Below are positions 25,371 to 34,215 of a stretch of 64,000 bases of DNA, in pieces. Positions within the stretch are counted from its first letter, which is position 1, and every line of letters starts with the position of its first letter. Below the pieces are notes generated by a model. It was not told the origin of the DNA, did no database searches, and saw nothing but the letters and a program-made list of their open reading frames with translations. Source of the stretch: Sphaerimonospora sp050942215 (GTDB taxonomy: Bacteria > Actinomycetota > Actinomycetes > Streptosporangiales > Streptosporangiaceae); assembly GCF_050942215.1 (NCBI RefSeq), contig NZ_CP192056.1, positions 3,100,001 through 3,164,000 of the forward strand, given 5' to 3'. The position numbers were made by a program, and so were the translations under genes.

Positions 25371-25583
25371 CAGGGGTGGCCGGCGGCCCTGTCGAGCCGC
25401 CGGCCTCTCCGGGCCTCCTGGCCGCGGTGAGGGGAGAGCCGGTCCCGATGACGCGCGGTCTGAGAGGTTTGCCGAGGTCACACGGTTGGGTACGCCCTGC
25501 GCCGACGCCTAGGAAATGCCCGGGTCGATGCTGCTCTGTCCGGGCAGGACCTGTATGTCCTATCGGGGGAAGGAGCAGGCGAG

Positions 25584-26783
25584 ATGACGTTCAACCCACT
25601 GGAGGAACGGGGCATTCCTCTCGACCGTCAGCTGCGCGACTGGCGTGAGCTCGACGTGACCCCGATCGATCCTGACCACGCCGATCCGTACACCCGGTGC
25701 CGGATCATCACGATGAACGGCATCGAGATCGAAGCGATCATGTTCAACCGTCATCTCGCCCGGCACTGCCCCGACCTGGAGGACCGGCAGCAACTGGCCG
25801 AGACCCGATTCATCGAGGCGCAGCAGCAGAAAGCGGTCAACTGGCTGCTGCCGGGGCTCGCCTCGGTGCTGGAGACCACGCTCGCCTACGAGCAGGTGGC
25901 CACCGATCTGACCGCGTGGGTCGCCCGGATGGAACCCGATCCGTACCTCAAACAGGCCTACCAGTTCGGGTTGCTGGAGGACTTCGATCACCTCTACCGG
26001 TACGCCAACCTGTTCGAGATGATCGAGCACCGGAAGGCCGAGAAGATCGTCGACGCGCTCACCGAGGTGATGCCGGGCCGGCCGACCAAGATGCACCAGC
26101 GGCATCCGATCGACAACGTGCGCGAGCCGTACGACAGGAACACCGCGGCTCCGATCTCCAAGCTGCACGCGCTGACCATCATGTCGGCCGAGCAGCAGAC
26201 GATGAACTTCTACATGAACGTCGGGCCCATGTACATGGAGCCGATCGCCCGGCAGCTCTACCAGGAGATCGGGCTGATCGAGGAGGAGCACGTCACGCAT
26301 TACGAGTCGCTCGTGGACCCGGGCGAGACGTGGTGGGAGCAGCTGGTCAACCACGAGTACAACGAGTGCTACCTCTACTACTCGTTCATGGAGACCGAGA
26401 GCGATCCCAAGGTGAAGGCCATCTGGGAGCTGCACCTGAACATGGAGCTCGAGCATCTGCGGATCGCGGCGGAGATGATGCGCCGGCACGACGGGCGGGA
26501 TCCGCAGGAGATTCTCGCCCCGCGGCTGCCGGCGCCGGTGACGTTCGAGCAGAACAAGGGCTACATCCGCGAGGTGCTCGCCACCCAGATCGACTACACC
26601 ACGCTGGGCACCGGGTACGTCCAGGAGGCGCACGAGCGCTTCCAGCGCTGGCAGGCCCAGATCCACGGGGACCAGGAGCCGGCGAGCGAGCGTGTCATCG
26701 ACGAGAACCGCGCGAAGTCCGGCCGGGAATACCGCCTGGAGTCCGAGGGCGCCCACCCGATGTACAGCCTGCGGCCCCACTGA
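25584..26783 (+). CDS. Large ferritin-like diiron-type protein, function unknown
   Basis: 399 residues from ATG 25584 with GGAAGGAG-type site. Almost all helical. Two ExxH pairs typical of four-helix-bundle diiron centres occur at E233-H236 (IEEEHVTHY) and E288-H291 (MELEHLRIA), with E203 and E258/E261 as further candidate ligands. An earlier E132/H136 and E145/H149 set suggests a second, N-terminal bundle. Unlike ferritins or rubrerythrins it is very long and has no rubredoxin part. Convergent with a hemerythrin gene, so iron/oxygen chemistry is plausible. I do not recognise a named family. Confidence 0.65.
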   Translation: MTFNPLEERGIPLDRQLRDWRELDVTPIDPDHADPYTRCRIITMNGIEIEAIMFNRHLARHCPDLEDRQQLAETRFIEAQQQKAVNWLLPGLASVLETTLAYEQVATDLTAWVARMEPDPYLKQAYQFGLLEDFDHLYRYANLFEMIEHRKAEKIVDALTEVMPGRPTKMHQRHPIDNVREPYDRNTAAPISKLHALTIMSAEQQTMNFYMNVGPMYMEPIARQLYQEIGLIEEEHVTHYESLVDPGETWWEQLVNHEYNECYLYYSFMETESDPKVKAIWELHLNMELEHLRIAAEMMRRHDGRDPQEILAPRLPAPVTFEQNKGYIREVLATQIDYTTLGTGYVQEAHERFQRWQAQIHGDQEPASERVIDENRAKSGREYRLESEGAHPMYSLRPH

Positions 26784-26820
26784 GCGCCGGGCCCTGGACC
26801 GCCGCTGCCGACCGGTAGTG

Positions 26821-26854
26821 GCACGGCCCACGCCCGCCGGGTCGTGGGCCGTGC
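26821..26854. terminator. Bidirectional hairpin terminator
   Basis: GCACGGCCCACG (26821-26832) pairs perfectly with CGTGGGCCGTGC (26843-26854). It sits between convergent genes, ten bases from the hemerythrin stop. Confidence 0.75.
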
Positions 26855-26863
26855 GACCTCCGG

Positions 26864-27454
26864 TCAGCCCTTCTTCCTGCCGACGGCCGTCATGATGAGG
26901 TCACGGGCCCTGTCCATGATGGCCGCGGGCGGCCCGAGCAGCAGGTTCCGGGTCGCGGACTCCACCCCGGGGCGCGGCCGGGTGGGGGCCATCGCCTCCG
27001 CCGCACGCAGGCCCAGCGCCATCGCCCGGCGTTCCATCATCGACGTGCGGGCCCGTAGCCGAGGGAACTCGTACCGCTCCTCGGCACGCGCGTGCGTCAG
27101 CACCGCGATCCGCAGCTCGTCGAGGTTCGCGAGGAAGTCCGGGTGCCGCGGCCCGTCCCTGTCCATCATCGCGAGCAGCCGCTTGGCCGCGCGTTCCTCC
27201 GCCAGGCGGTCGGCGACCACGGCGGACCCGCCGTCCAGCTTGCGCCGGGCGTAGGGGTGCACGATCTCCTCCTCGGCGGTCTCGTGCACGGCGAGCATCC
27301 GCACCAGCCGCCGGAACGCCGCCTCCCGCCCGTCGTCCGGCGCCTCCGCCACCTCGTCGAACATGTCCCTGATGATCGAATGCTGGTGGACGAGCAGATC
27401 GATGACGTCGTTCTCCCTCATCAGCTCGGGAATCGGGTGTCGTACGTCGGTCAT
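26864..27454 (-). CDS. Hemerythrin HHE domain protein
   Basis: 196 residues from ATG 27454 with GGGGGAG upstream. The HHE iron ligands are visible: H24 in LVHQHSIIRDMFDEV, HETAEEEIVHPYAR (His and Glu ligands), and HARAEERYEFPRL in the second half. The C-terminal ~50 residues are basic and hydrophobic. Actinobacterial proteins of this type bind oxygen or iron and respond to redox stress; which of these applies here is unknown. Next on the strand is a CBS-domain gene, 180 bases upstream. Confidence 0.88.
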   Translation of the reverse strand: MTDVRHPIPELMRENDVIDLLVHQHSIIRDMFDEVAEAPDDGREAAFRRLVRMLAVHETAEEEIVHPYARRKLDGGSAVVADRLAEERAAKRLLAMMDRDGPRHPDFLANLDELRIAVLTHARAEERYEFPRLRARTSMMERRAMALGLRAAEAMAPTRPRPGVESATRNLLLGPPAAIMDRARDLIMTAVGRKKG

Positions 27455-27635
27455 GGGACTCCCCCTTCGGATTCGCCGCCCATGTCCGTGCCCGCCCCGC
27501 TTCGGGCCGGATCTCCCCCGTGCCCCGAATCGGGCACCGTCGAATGCCTACCCTCCCGAGTTCGGGATCACGCCGGGGACCGGCGTACCCGAAAACGGGC
27601 GGAGACCCGCCCGTTTCCTGTTCGACGGCGTCGGT

Positions 27636-28052
27636 TCACTGGTTCGGCGGCGCGGCCGAGATGTCCCCCAGAGCCGACCGGGAGTCCCGTTCCATCGCGA
27701 GATCCCCGATGCTGACGATGCCGACCGCCCGGTCGTCCCGCACGACCGGCACCCGGCGAACGGCCTTTTCCCGCATGAGCCGGACGACCTCGTCGACGGT
27801 GGCGTCCGGAGAGACGGTCGTGAGCTCCTCGCTGCTGGCCCCGCGTACCGGGGTGTCCGGCCCCTTTCCGTCGGCCATGACGCGGATGGCTATGTCACGG
27901 TCCGTGATGATGCCGCGGACATGCCCGCCGTCGGTGACGATGACGCCGCCGGCGTCGTTGTCGCGCATGAGCCGGGCGGCCGCCGACACGGTGTCGTTCG
28001 CCTCCACGGTCGCCGGGTTGGCCGTCATCACATCCGCCACGGTCTGTGCCAT
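27636..28052 (-). CDS. Two-CBS-domain protein
   Basis: 138 residues from ATG 28052, preceded by AGGAGG; the longer frame to 28115 reads through that ribosome site and is rejected. Two CBS motifs: MTANPATVEANDTVSAAARL with GGVIVTDGGHVRGIITDRDI, then TVSPDATVDEVVRLMREKAV with PVVRDDRAVGIVSIGDLA. Stand-alone CBS pairs bind adenine nucleotides and sense energy state; in actinobacteria they often belong to hypoxia or stress regulons. No enzyme domain is attached. Confidence 0.9.
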   Translation of the reverse strand: MAQTVADVMTANPATVEANDTVSAAARLMRDNDAGGVIVTDGGHVRGIITDRDIAIRVMADGKGPDTPVRGASSEELTTVSPDATVDEVVRLMREKAVRRVPVVRDDRAVGIVSIGDLAMERDSRSALGDISAAPPNQ

Positions 28053-28163
28053 GGGAAACCTCCTGTCCTCGGTATGGCAGAACTTGTCCCCATACCCGCC
28101 ACACCGGCGGCACACGTCCGGACGGACGGGAAGTTCCCCGGCGGCGTTCCACCGGACATGAGC

Positions 28164-28193
28164 GGCCCCCCGCGCCGGGGGGTGCGGGGGGCC
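28164..28193. terminator. GC-rich hairpin after the Cip1-like gene
   Basis: GGCCCCCCGC (28164-28173) pairs with GCGGGGGGCC (28184-28193), 25 bases after the minus-strand stop at 28218. Confidence 0.65.
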
Positions 28194-28217
28194 GGGTCCG
28201 TGTCGGTGCTCAGCGGT

Positions 28218-29599
28218 TCAGCAGCCGATCGGGTTGGCGCCCAGGGCCACGTCGTCGTACCACAGGGTGTCCTGGTCGCCGGCGTAGCTCTCCCAGCCGA
28301 GCCGGAACGTCGTGGGCCGCGGCGCGGTGGTACGGCGCAGCCACTGGGAGTCGATGTCCTGGGTCGGAACGCCGTCCACGCGCAGCCCGGCGATCTCCTG
28401 ACCGTCCAGGTAGGTGCGCATCGACTGCTGGGTGGTGTCGATCTGGAAGCGCAGGCACACCCATCGGCCGGTGGGCAGCGGGGAGCTCTGCGCGACGCCG
28501 GACGGGCTCTGCTCGGGCAGGGTGGCGTCGTCGGACTCCCGGTTCCACTGCAGCGCGCCGTTCTGCCCGCCGATCCTGAGGTCCTTGCCGCCGTCGCGGG
28601 AGTCGGACATCGTAATCATGGAGACGTGGGTGGCCGGCAGCGCCGTGGTGTGCCGGACCCACAGCCGTCCGTACACCACGGGGCCACGGCCGAGACGTCA
28701 TGGGTGGTGGCGGCGAAGACGTGGTCGCAGTAACTCCCGCCGCCGTTGACGCGCAGCGACTTCGACCCGCTGTGGGCGGTGGAGGTGTCGATGACGGCGG
28801 TGCCGGTCCCCTGGCAGTTCGGCGCGACGACCTGCCAGTCACCGGTCGGTGTGCCGCCCGGCTGGTCCTCGAAGCCGCTGCAGACCACCGCGCCCGCGCA
28901 GTCGCCCGAAGGCGTCGGGGTCGGAGTCGGCGTGGGGGTAGGCGTCGGGGTCGGGGTAGGCGTAGGCGTCGGCGTCGGAGTCGGCGTGGGGGTCGGCGTG
29001 GGGGTAGGCGTCGGAGTCGGGGTAGGCGTCGGAGTCGGGGTAGGCGTAGGCGTCGGAGTCGGAGTCGGAGTCGGCGTGGGAGTAGGCGTCGGAGTCGGAG
29101 TCGGGGTTCCGTCGTCGCATGACACGCCGTTCAGCGCGAAGCCGGACGGCTCGGCCAGGCTGCCCGACCAGGTCCCCTGGAACCCGAAGTCGGCCGAGCC
29201 TCCCGTGCCCAGCGAGCCGTTCCAGGCGGCGTTGGACGCCGTCACCGTCGTGCCCGACTGGCTGACCTGGGCGCTCCAGGCGTTGGTGATCTGCTGGCCG
29301 GGCCCCGCCGTCCAGGTCAGCGTCCACGAGCCGACCGCCGAGCCGAGGTTGGTGACCCTGACCTGGGCGGTGAAACCACCCGGCCACTGGTTGGTGGAGT
29401 AGTCCACATCGCACGCGGAGGCGGCCGCGGCCGTCCCCGGCACCAGCGTGACCGCGAGACCGGCCGCCAGCGCGGCGAGAGCGGCGATCAGGCCGCGCCG
29501 CCCGCGTGCCGCCGTGCCCGATCCCCGGACGCGAGGCGAACCTCCCCCGAAGCCCGCGATCCGCGGGCCACGTGTGGGACGGGAATGCGAACCGTTCAT
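28218..29599 (-). pseudogene. Secreted CBM2 - PT linker - Cip1-like protein, broken by frameshift
   Basis: From ATG 29599 (GAGGGACG upstream): signal peptide, CBM2 module (CDVDYSTNQWPGGFTAQVRV to LNGVSCDD), about 30 Thr-Pro repeats, then a domain starting CSGFEDQPGGTPTGDW. This frame stops at 28616. The rest of the same domain continues in another frame from 28679 (VYGRLWVRHTTALPATHVSM, LRIGGQNGALQWNRESDDAT, LGWESYAGDQDTLWYDDVAL) to the stop at 28218. One missing base in the G-run 28680-28683 explains the break. The joined domain resembles the fungal cellulose-induced Cip1 and its bacterial relatives, a concanavalin-like fold of uncertain activity. A sequencing error is possible. Confidence 0.85.
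28911..29106 (-). repeat. Hexanucleotide repeat encoding the long Pro-Thr linker
   Basis: About 32 near-identical units (minus strand CCGACN/CCCACN) inside the CBM2-Cip1-like gene. It is twice as long as the linker repeat in the GH3 gene and prone to slippage. Confidence 0.85.
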
Positions 29600-30079
29600 G
29601 CGTCCCTCACTTCCTCGTTCGTTTCGCGCGGTCTTCGATTCGCGCGGCACCGGCGGGTGCCGCCCCGGCTTCGTGCGTCGGGAGGCTGTCTCGCTCGGCT
29701 GTTCTGCGGTGCTGACGGGCCGCCCCGGGCCATGACCGGCCGCGGACCGTCCCGGACGCAGATCGTTCTGCGGATCCCCGGCCCCGGTCAACGGCTCCCG
29801 TCCGCCGGCTCCGCCGTCCCGTCCCGCCGCCCGCGGCCTCACCGCAGCTCAGACGGTGTCGCCGGACGCCGCGCATACGGGCGGGGCGGGGCGCGCGAGC
29901 TGAACGTTTCACCTTTCGCCGGGCTCGGATCATTGTCAGAAGTTCTCCGGCACATGGCCGGGATCCCGGCGTCCCGCAGGGTGGCCGCCCCCCTTGGCTC
30001 CACCCGCCGAAACCGCGCCGCCCGGGGGAAACTCTCGTAGTCTTCGCTCTGGACATGCCGGGCGTAAGGAAGGAGTCCC
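29600..30079. other. Intergenic region between divergent genes
   Basis: 480 bases between the Cip1-like gene and the ROK kinase. No convincing gene on either strand. TGAACGTTTCA at 29901-29911 is a near-palindrome of the kind found at carbohydrate operators; otherwise I see nothing. Confidence 0.55.
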
Positions 30080-31108
30080 ATGGCCGGCTCAGCGTCCTGG
30101 GTCGTCGTCGGCCTCGACAACGGAGGCACCAGCAACAACGCCACGGTCCTCGACGCCTCGGGCGCCTTCCTGGTGGACCGGCTGGTCGAGACGCCCAGCC
30201 TGGTGCGGGAGGGGCCCGAGGTGGCGGTCGACCGGCTCCGCCACGCCTTCGACAACGTGCTGGAGCTCACCGGCGTCGCGAGGTCGCTGGTACGCGCGGT
30301 CGGCCTGGACTCCCCCGGCCCGGCCGGCGCCGACGGAGTGATCTCCACGAAGGGCGCGACCAACTTCGTCGACCCCGGGTGGTACGGCTTCGACTTCCGC
30401 GGCGCACTGGAGGAACGGCTCGGCCTGCCCGTCGTCTACAACAACGACGGCAACGCCGCCGCCCTGTACGCCCATCACGTCCATTTCGGCGCCGACGCCT
30501 CACGGCACTCGTCGGTGGCCGCGATCGTCGGCACCGGTCTCGGCGGCGGCGTCATCGAGTCCGGGCGAGTGGTGAAGGGCGCCGCCGGAATGGCCGGCGA
30601 GTTCGGTCACGTCCACATCCCGATGCACGGCCTGCTTGCGGAGGGGCAGCCGGTCCCCGTCTGCAACTGCGGTTTCAGCGGCGACGCGGAGAGCGTGGCC
30701 TCGCTGACGGGCATCGAGAGGAACCTGCTGCCGTACTGGCTCACCCGGTTCCCCGAGCACGAGCTCGCCCGGGTCGAGCCCATCGGCAAGGCGGCCAAGC
30801 TGCTGCGCGGGTACGGCGAGAACGGCGACCCGCTCGCGCTCGGCATCTTCGAGCAGCAGGCGATGGCCATCGGCCGGCTGTTCACGATCGCGGCCAACTT
30901 CACCGACCCGGGGGCGTACTTCCTGGGCGGCGGCGTCGTGGAGGCCGCGCCGCACTTCCGGGAGTGGTTCCTCGGCAAGGTCGGCGAGCACACCCTGCTG
31001 CGGGACGAGCAGCGTCAGGTGGCCGCGGTGAGGCTGGTGGAGGATCTCGACATGGCGGGGGCGCGCGGCGCGGCCCTGGCCGCGTACGCCGAGACCGCCG
31101 CCCGCTGA
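30080..31108 (+). CDS. ROK family sugar kinase / glucokinase-like
   Basis: 342 residues from ATG 30080 with AAGGAGT upstream. Phosphate motif LDNGGTSNN (12-20), catalytic Asp123 in YNNDGNAAAL, GTGLGGG and the ROK block GEFGHVHI with zinc ligand His177. The zinc cysteine cluster, usually CxCGxxGCxE, reads CNCGFSGDAE, so the third Cys is Asp202. Likely phosphorylates glucose or a related sugar or amino sugar at the 6-position. It has no HTH, so it is not a ROK repressor. Stands alone 4 kb from the peptidoglycan-salvage island. Confidence 0.88.
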   Translation: MAGSASWVVVGLDNGGTSNNATVLDASGAFLVDRLVETPSLVREGPEVAVDRLRHAFDNVLELTGVARSLVRAVGLDSPGPAGADGVISTKGATNFVDPGWYGFDFRGALEERLGLPVVYNNDGNAAALYAHHVHFGADASRHSSVAAIVGTGLGGGVIESGRVVKGAAGMAGEFGHVHIPMHGLLAEGQPVPVCNCGFSGDAESVASLTGIERNLLPYWLTRFPEHELARVEPIGKAAKLLRGYGENGDPLALGIFEQQAMAIGRLFTIAANFTDPGAYFLGGGVVEAAPHFREWFLGKVGEHTLLRDEQRQVAAVRLVEDLDMAGARGAALAAYAETAAR

Positions 31109-31328
31109 CCGGGGACGCGCCGGGCCGCGTACGGGCCGTGTGATCTCGGCTCCCCCGCCCGTGGAGGCCGGGGCGAAACGGTACCTGCAAAAGTGGGCAA
31201 ACAACCGTTATCGCCACGAGCAACCCAAGCGGCGGCGGTGGAGGATAGAAAGGTCATTTTGCGTCTGTGGGCCGCCCGGGTCGGTCACCCCGACCCGCCA
31301 TGGAGCCTTGGCATACGGGGGAGGAAGC

Positions 31329-31877
31329 ATGACCGTGACCCAGACGACGACCAGCGGTACATCGGCCGCGACCGCGACTCCTGCGGCGACGGAGGAGGCG
31401 GGCCGTCAGTTCAATGTGAACCTGCCATTCGTGCGCATCCAGGTGCGTCCCCCGGATCTGCGCCTTCCGCACATCGAACTGCCGCATGTGAGCCGCCACG
31501 ACGTGGGCCAGGCCGTCGGCATCGCGCGGACGTTCCTCCCGCCGCCGGAGCGGCTCGCTTACTATGGGGGGCTCGGCGCGCTGGCGGTGTTCGGTCTGAT
31601 CGATTGGCCGGTGGCCGCGGCGATCGGCGCCGGGACGATGATCGCGCAGCGGACCCGCGCACAGGAGCAGCGGTGGTCTCCGCTGCGCGCGCCACGGCAG
31701 GAGACCCCGGCGCCGCCCGGCGCCGCGGCACCGGGCGCCACCCCGGCCCCTGCGGGCGAGAAGACCGTCCGGGAGGCCGCCACACGGGCCGCCCAGCGGG
31801 CTTCGGCGAAGGCCGAACCCAAGACCACGGGCAAGCCGGCGACCACGTCGGGTCGCGCCAAGAGCACCGACAGGTGA
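31329..31877 (+). CDS. Hypothetical protein with central hydrophobic segment and basic Ala-rich tail
   Basis: 182 residues from ATG 31329 (GAGGAAG upstream). N-terminal Thr-rich lead, a conserved-looking core FVRIQVRPPDLRLPHIELPH, a hydrophobic stretch LAYYGGLGALAVFGLIDWPV with AAAIGAGTMIAQ, then ~80 residues rich in Ala, Pro, Thr and Lys. It may be a peripheral membrane protein. I recognise no family. The 220 bases upstream contain a GGGTCGG/CCGACCC hairpin of unknown role. Confidence 0.6.
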   Translation: MTVTQTTTSGTSAATATPAATEEAGRQFNVNLPFVRIQVRPPDLRLPHIELPHVSRHDVGQAVGIARTFLPPPERLAYYGGLGALAVFGLIDWPVAAAIGAGTMIAQRTRAQEQRWSPLRAPRQETPAPPGAAAPGATPAPAGEKTVREAATRAAQRASAKAEPKTTGKPATTSGRAKSTDR

Positions 31878-32118
31878 CGTAACAGACGGACCAGAGGGGC
31901 CGGACGGACCGATCCGGCCCTCCGGCCGCCTACACGCTCACCGGGACTTCGTACGGGTGGACGGGAAGGCCCTCCCCCATCGTCCGGAGACGATGATCCA
32001 AGATCGATCTCCAGCACGTTATGCACTGTTCACCGTACGGTAACCTCACCTACGCCCGCATGCGAGGTTTCTGCGTCATGCTCCCATTACACGCAGCTTC
32101 GTCCTAATAAGGTGCCTC

Positions 32119-32244
32119 ATGTCCGACTTCATCGCCGCCATCCTCGCCAAGGCGGCCCTCATGCTCCTGGAAGCGCTGATCATGCGACTCGTCCAGGCTT
32201 TCGTGACGTCAAGCCTCCGGGTCGACTTCGCCCGGGCGGCCTGA
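32119..32244 (+). CDS. Short hydrophobic/amphipathic peptide (41 aa)
   Basis: ATG 32119 with AATAAGGTG upstream and TGA at 32242. The product starts MSDFIAAILAKAALMLLEAL and continues IMRLVQAFVTSSLRVDFARA, one long amphipathic-to-hydrophobic helix. Ribosome site, codon third-position GC and helix pattern support a real gene; similar short proteins occur in other actinobacteria as I remember them. Function unknown; membrane association likely. Confidence 0.55.
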   Translation: MSDFIAAILAKAALMLLEALIMRLVQAFVTSSLRVDFARAA

Positions 32245-32475
32245 GCCCGTCTCCCCCGACCATGCAGCCCCGCCCCGGGGGCGCCCACCGCACACGGGAA
32301 CATCCCCGACACCCCTCCGCCGTCCGGCATCCCCCGCCGCGCCGGAAGGATCTCGACGCCGGCGGCCATCGCGTGAGGGAGGTCACTCTCCGCTCCCCAA
32401 TCGGAAACCCTCAAATCGGGCAGGAGGGGATGAGTCAGGCGTAGCCTGGCCTTAGATCCGCATCTCGGAGGGACG

Positions 32476-32940
32476 GTGTGCACGATGCCGCATAGCGCCG
32501 ATATCAGAACACACCCCGACATCATGGCACTGCGGGCCCGTTACGAGGCCGCGGCCGCGAACCCCGCGGCGCAGCTGACCGACGGTCTCACGCTGTTGAG
32601 CGGCCTGTATCTCGCGCTCTCACCATGGATCGTCGGATTCCAGAACCGCCCGATCGCCGTCAACAACCTGGTCACGGGCCTCGTGATCGCGATGCTCGCG
32701 CTCGCCTACAGCTCGGCGTTCGACCGCACCCACGGCATCTCCTGGCTCGCACCCGTGATCGGGCTGTGGACCATCATCGCCCCCTGGGTCGTCCGGGGCG
32801 GGGCGAACACGGCGGGGACGATCGCGAACAACGTCGTCACCGGTGTGATCATCCTGGCGCTCGGCCTGGCGACCATACGCTTCGGCATGATGGGAAGCGC
32901 CCGGACCGCGGAGGTCCACGCACCCGCCGCCGAACACTGA
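32476..32940 (+). CDS. SPW repeat membrane protein
   Basis: 154 residues from GTG 32476 (GGAGGG just upstream; ATG 32485 is the alternative). Four membrane segments with two SPW-type signatures: LYLALSPWIVGF at ~50-61 and LWTIIAPWVVRG at ~95-106, each followed by an Asn-containing VNNLVTG/ANNVVTG motif. The internal duplication is clear. SPW proteins are small membrane proteins of unknown function, frequent in actinobacteria and proteobacteria. Confidence 0.85.
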   Translation: MCTMPHSADIRTHPDIMALRARYEAAAANPAAQLTDGLTLLSGLYLALSPWIVGFQNRPIAVNNLVTGLVIAMLALAYSSAFDRTHGISWLAPVIGLWTIIAPWVVRGGANTAGTIANNVVTGVIILALGLATIRFGMMGSARTAEVHAPAAEH

Positions 32941-33143
32941 ACGGCCGCGGACGCGGCCGCAGGAGCGGCTCGTGATGCGGGCCGAGGCGGAAGACGCCGG
33001 GTCGCTCGCCGTCGCGGAGGATGCGGTCGGCCGCCGTCTCAAACGGGTGCCCGGTGCGACGAGCCGGTCGTGAGCCCGGCAGCGGGATGATGCCTGACGG
33101 TTCGGCGGGTTAACCTCGACATCCCGAGGAGAGGACGCCTCCG

Positions 33144-34118
33144 ATGACGCCGACAGCCCCCGTCGCGAGCCCAGTGGACTTCGCCGCCCACGGCGACTAC
33201 ACGGTCAAGGCCGCCACCCGTCCCGACGGCTCCTTCGTCCGCCCGCTCTACCGCTTCCAGGGCCGGATCAGCGGGAGCGGCTTCCCCGCCGAGCCCGGGC
33301 GCTACCACCTCTACGTGTCGCTCGCCTGCCCGTGGGCGCACCGATCGGTGATCGCACGGTCGCTCCTGGGGCTGGAGGACGTCGTGACCATGTCCGTCGT
33401 CGATCCCGTCCGGGACGGCCGCGGCTGGGCCTTCCGCCACGGGCCGGGGCACGGCCCCGACGAGGTCAACGGCTTCCGGCTGCTCCGGGAGGCGTACGAG
33501 GCGACCGAGCCGGGGTACGACGGCCACGTGTCGGTGCCCGTGCTGTGGGACCGTGTGACCGGCCGGATCGTCAGCAACAACTTCCCCGACATCAGCATCG
33601 ACCTGGCCACCCGGTTCGGCGCCTGGGCGAAGCCCGGTGTCGATCTCTATCCGGCGGCGCTGCGCGGCGAGATCGACGCGCTGAACGAGCGCGTCTACAC
33701 GACCGTCAACAACGGGGTGTACCGGTGCGGCTTCGCCGAGAGCCAGGAGGCGTACGGCACGGCCGTGACGGCGCTGTTCGACACGCTCGACGAACTCGAA
33801 CAGCGCCTGGCGAGCCGCCGATACCTGTTAGGCGACCGCATCACCGAGGCGGACGTGCGGCTGTGGGTGACGCTCGCCCGTTTCGACGCGGTCTACTTCG
33901 GCCATTTCAAGGCCAACCTCCGCCGCCTGACCGACTATCCGAACCTGTGGGGTTACGCGCGCGACCTCTACCGGATCCCGGCCTTCGGCGGCACGACGGA
34001 CTTCGACCACATCAAGCGCCACTACTACGGCACCCACCCGCGGATCAACCCGTCGCGGATCGTCCCGGCCGGACCCCTGATCGACTGGACCGCCCCGCAC
34101 GGCCGGGACACCCTGTAA
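33144..34118 (+). CDS. Glutathionyl-hydroquinone reductase-like GST (ECM4/YqjG family)
   Basis: 324 residues, the family length. The N-terminal thioredoxin-fold active site is in LYVSLACPWAHRSVIARSLL, with Cys of the CPWA motif. The C-terminal helical domain contains YLLGDRITEADVRLWVTLAR and NLWGYARDLYRIPAF. ECM4/YqjG enzymes reduce S-glutathionyl hydroquinones. Actinobacteria use mycothiol rather than glutathione, so the natural substrate is probably a mycothiol conjugate (inference). Followed after 97 bases by a ring-opening dioxygenase, hinting at aromatic metabolism. Confidence 0.9.
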   Translation: MTPTAPVASPVDFAAHGDYTVKAATRPDGSFVRPLYRFQGRISGSGFPAEPGRYHLYVSLACPWAHRSVIARSLLGLEDVVTMSVVDPVRDGRGWAFRHGPGHGPDEVNGFRLLREAYEATEPGYDGHVSVPVLWDRVTGRIVSNNFPDISIDLATRFGAWAKPGVDLYPAALRGEIDALNERVYTTVNNGVYRCGFAESQEAYGTAVTALFDTLDELEQRLASRRYLLGDRITEADVRLWVTLARFDAVYFGHFKANLRRLTDYPNLWGYARDLYRIPAFGGTTDFDHIKRHYYGTHPRINPSRIVPAGPLIDWTAPHGRDTL

Positions 34119-34215
34119 GGCTCCCGGCCCGGGGAATAGTCCAGCATTCAACTGTGCTGCAACGGGTGGCGATCCCCCAACGACTGCTCGACGGTTCACT
34201 GCGAGAGGACCCGGA

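Noticed and set aside
22980..25481. 833-codon minus-strand frame opposite tex
   Set aside because: Shadow frame with His/Arg/Val-rich composition; tex itself is unmistakable on the plus strand.
31140..31328. Riboswitch in the leader of the 31329 gene
   Set aside because: A stable GGGTCGG/CCGACCC hairpin exists, but no conserved riboswitch core could be matched.
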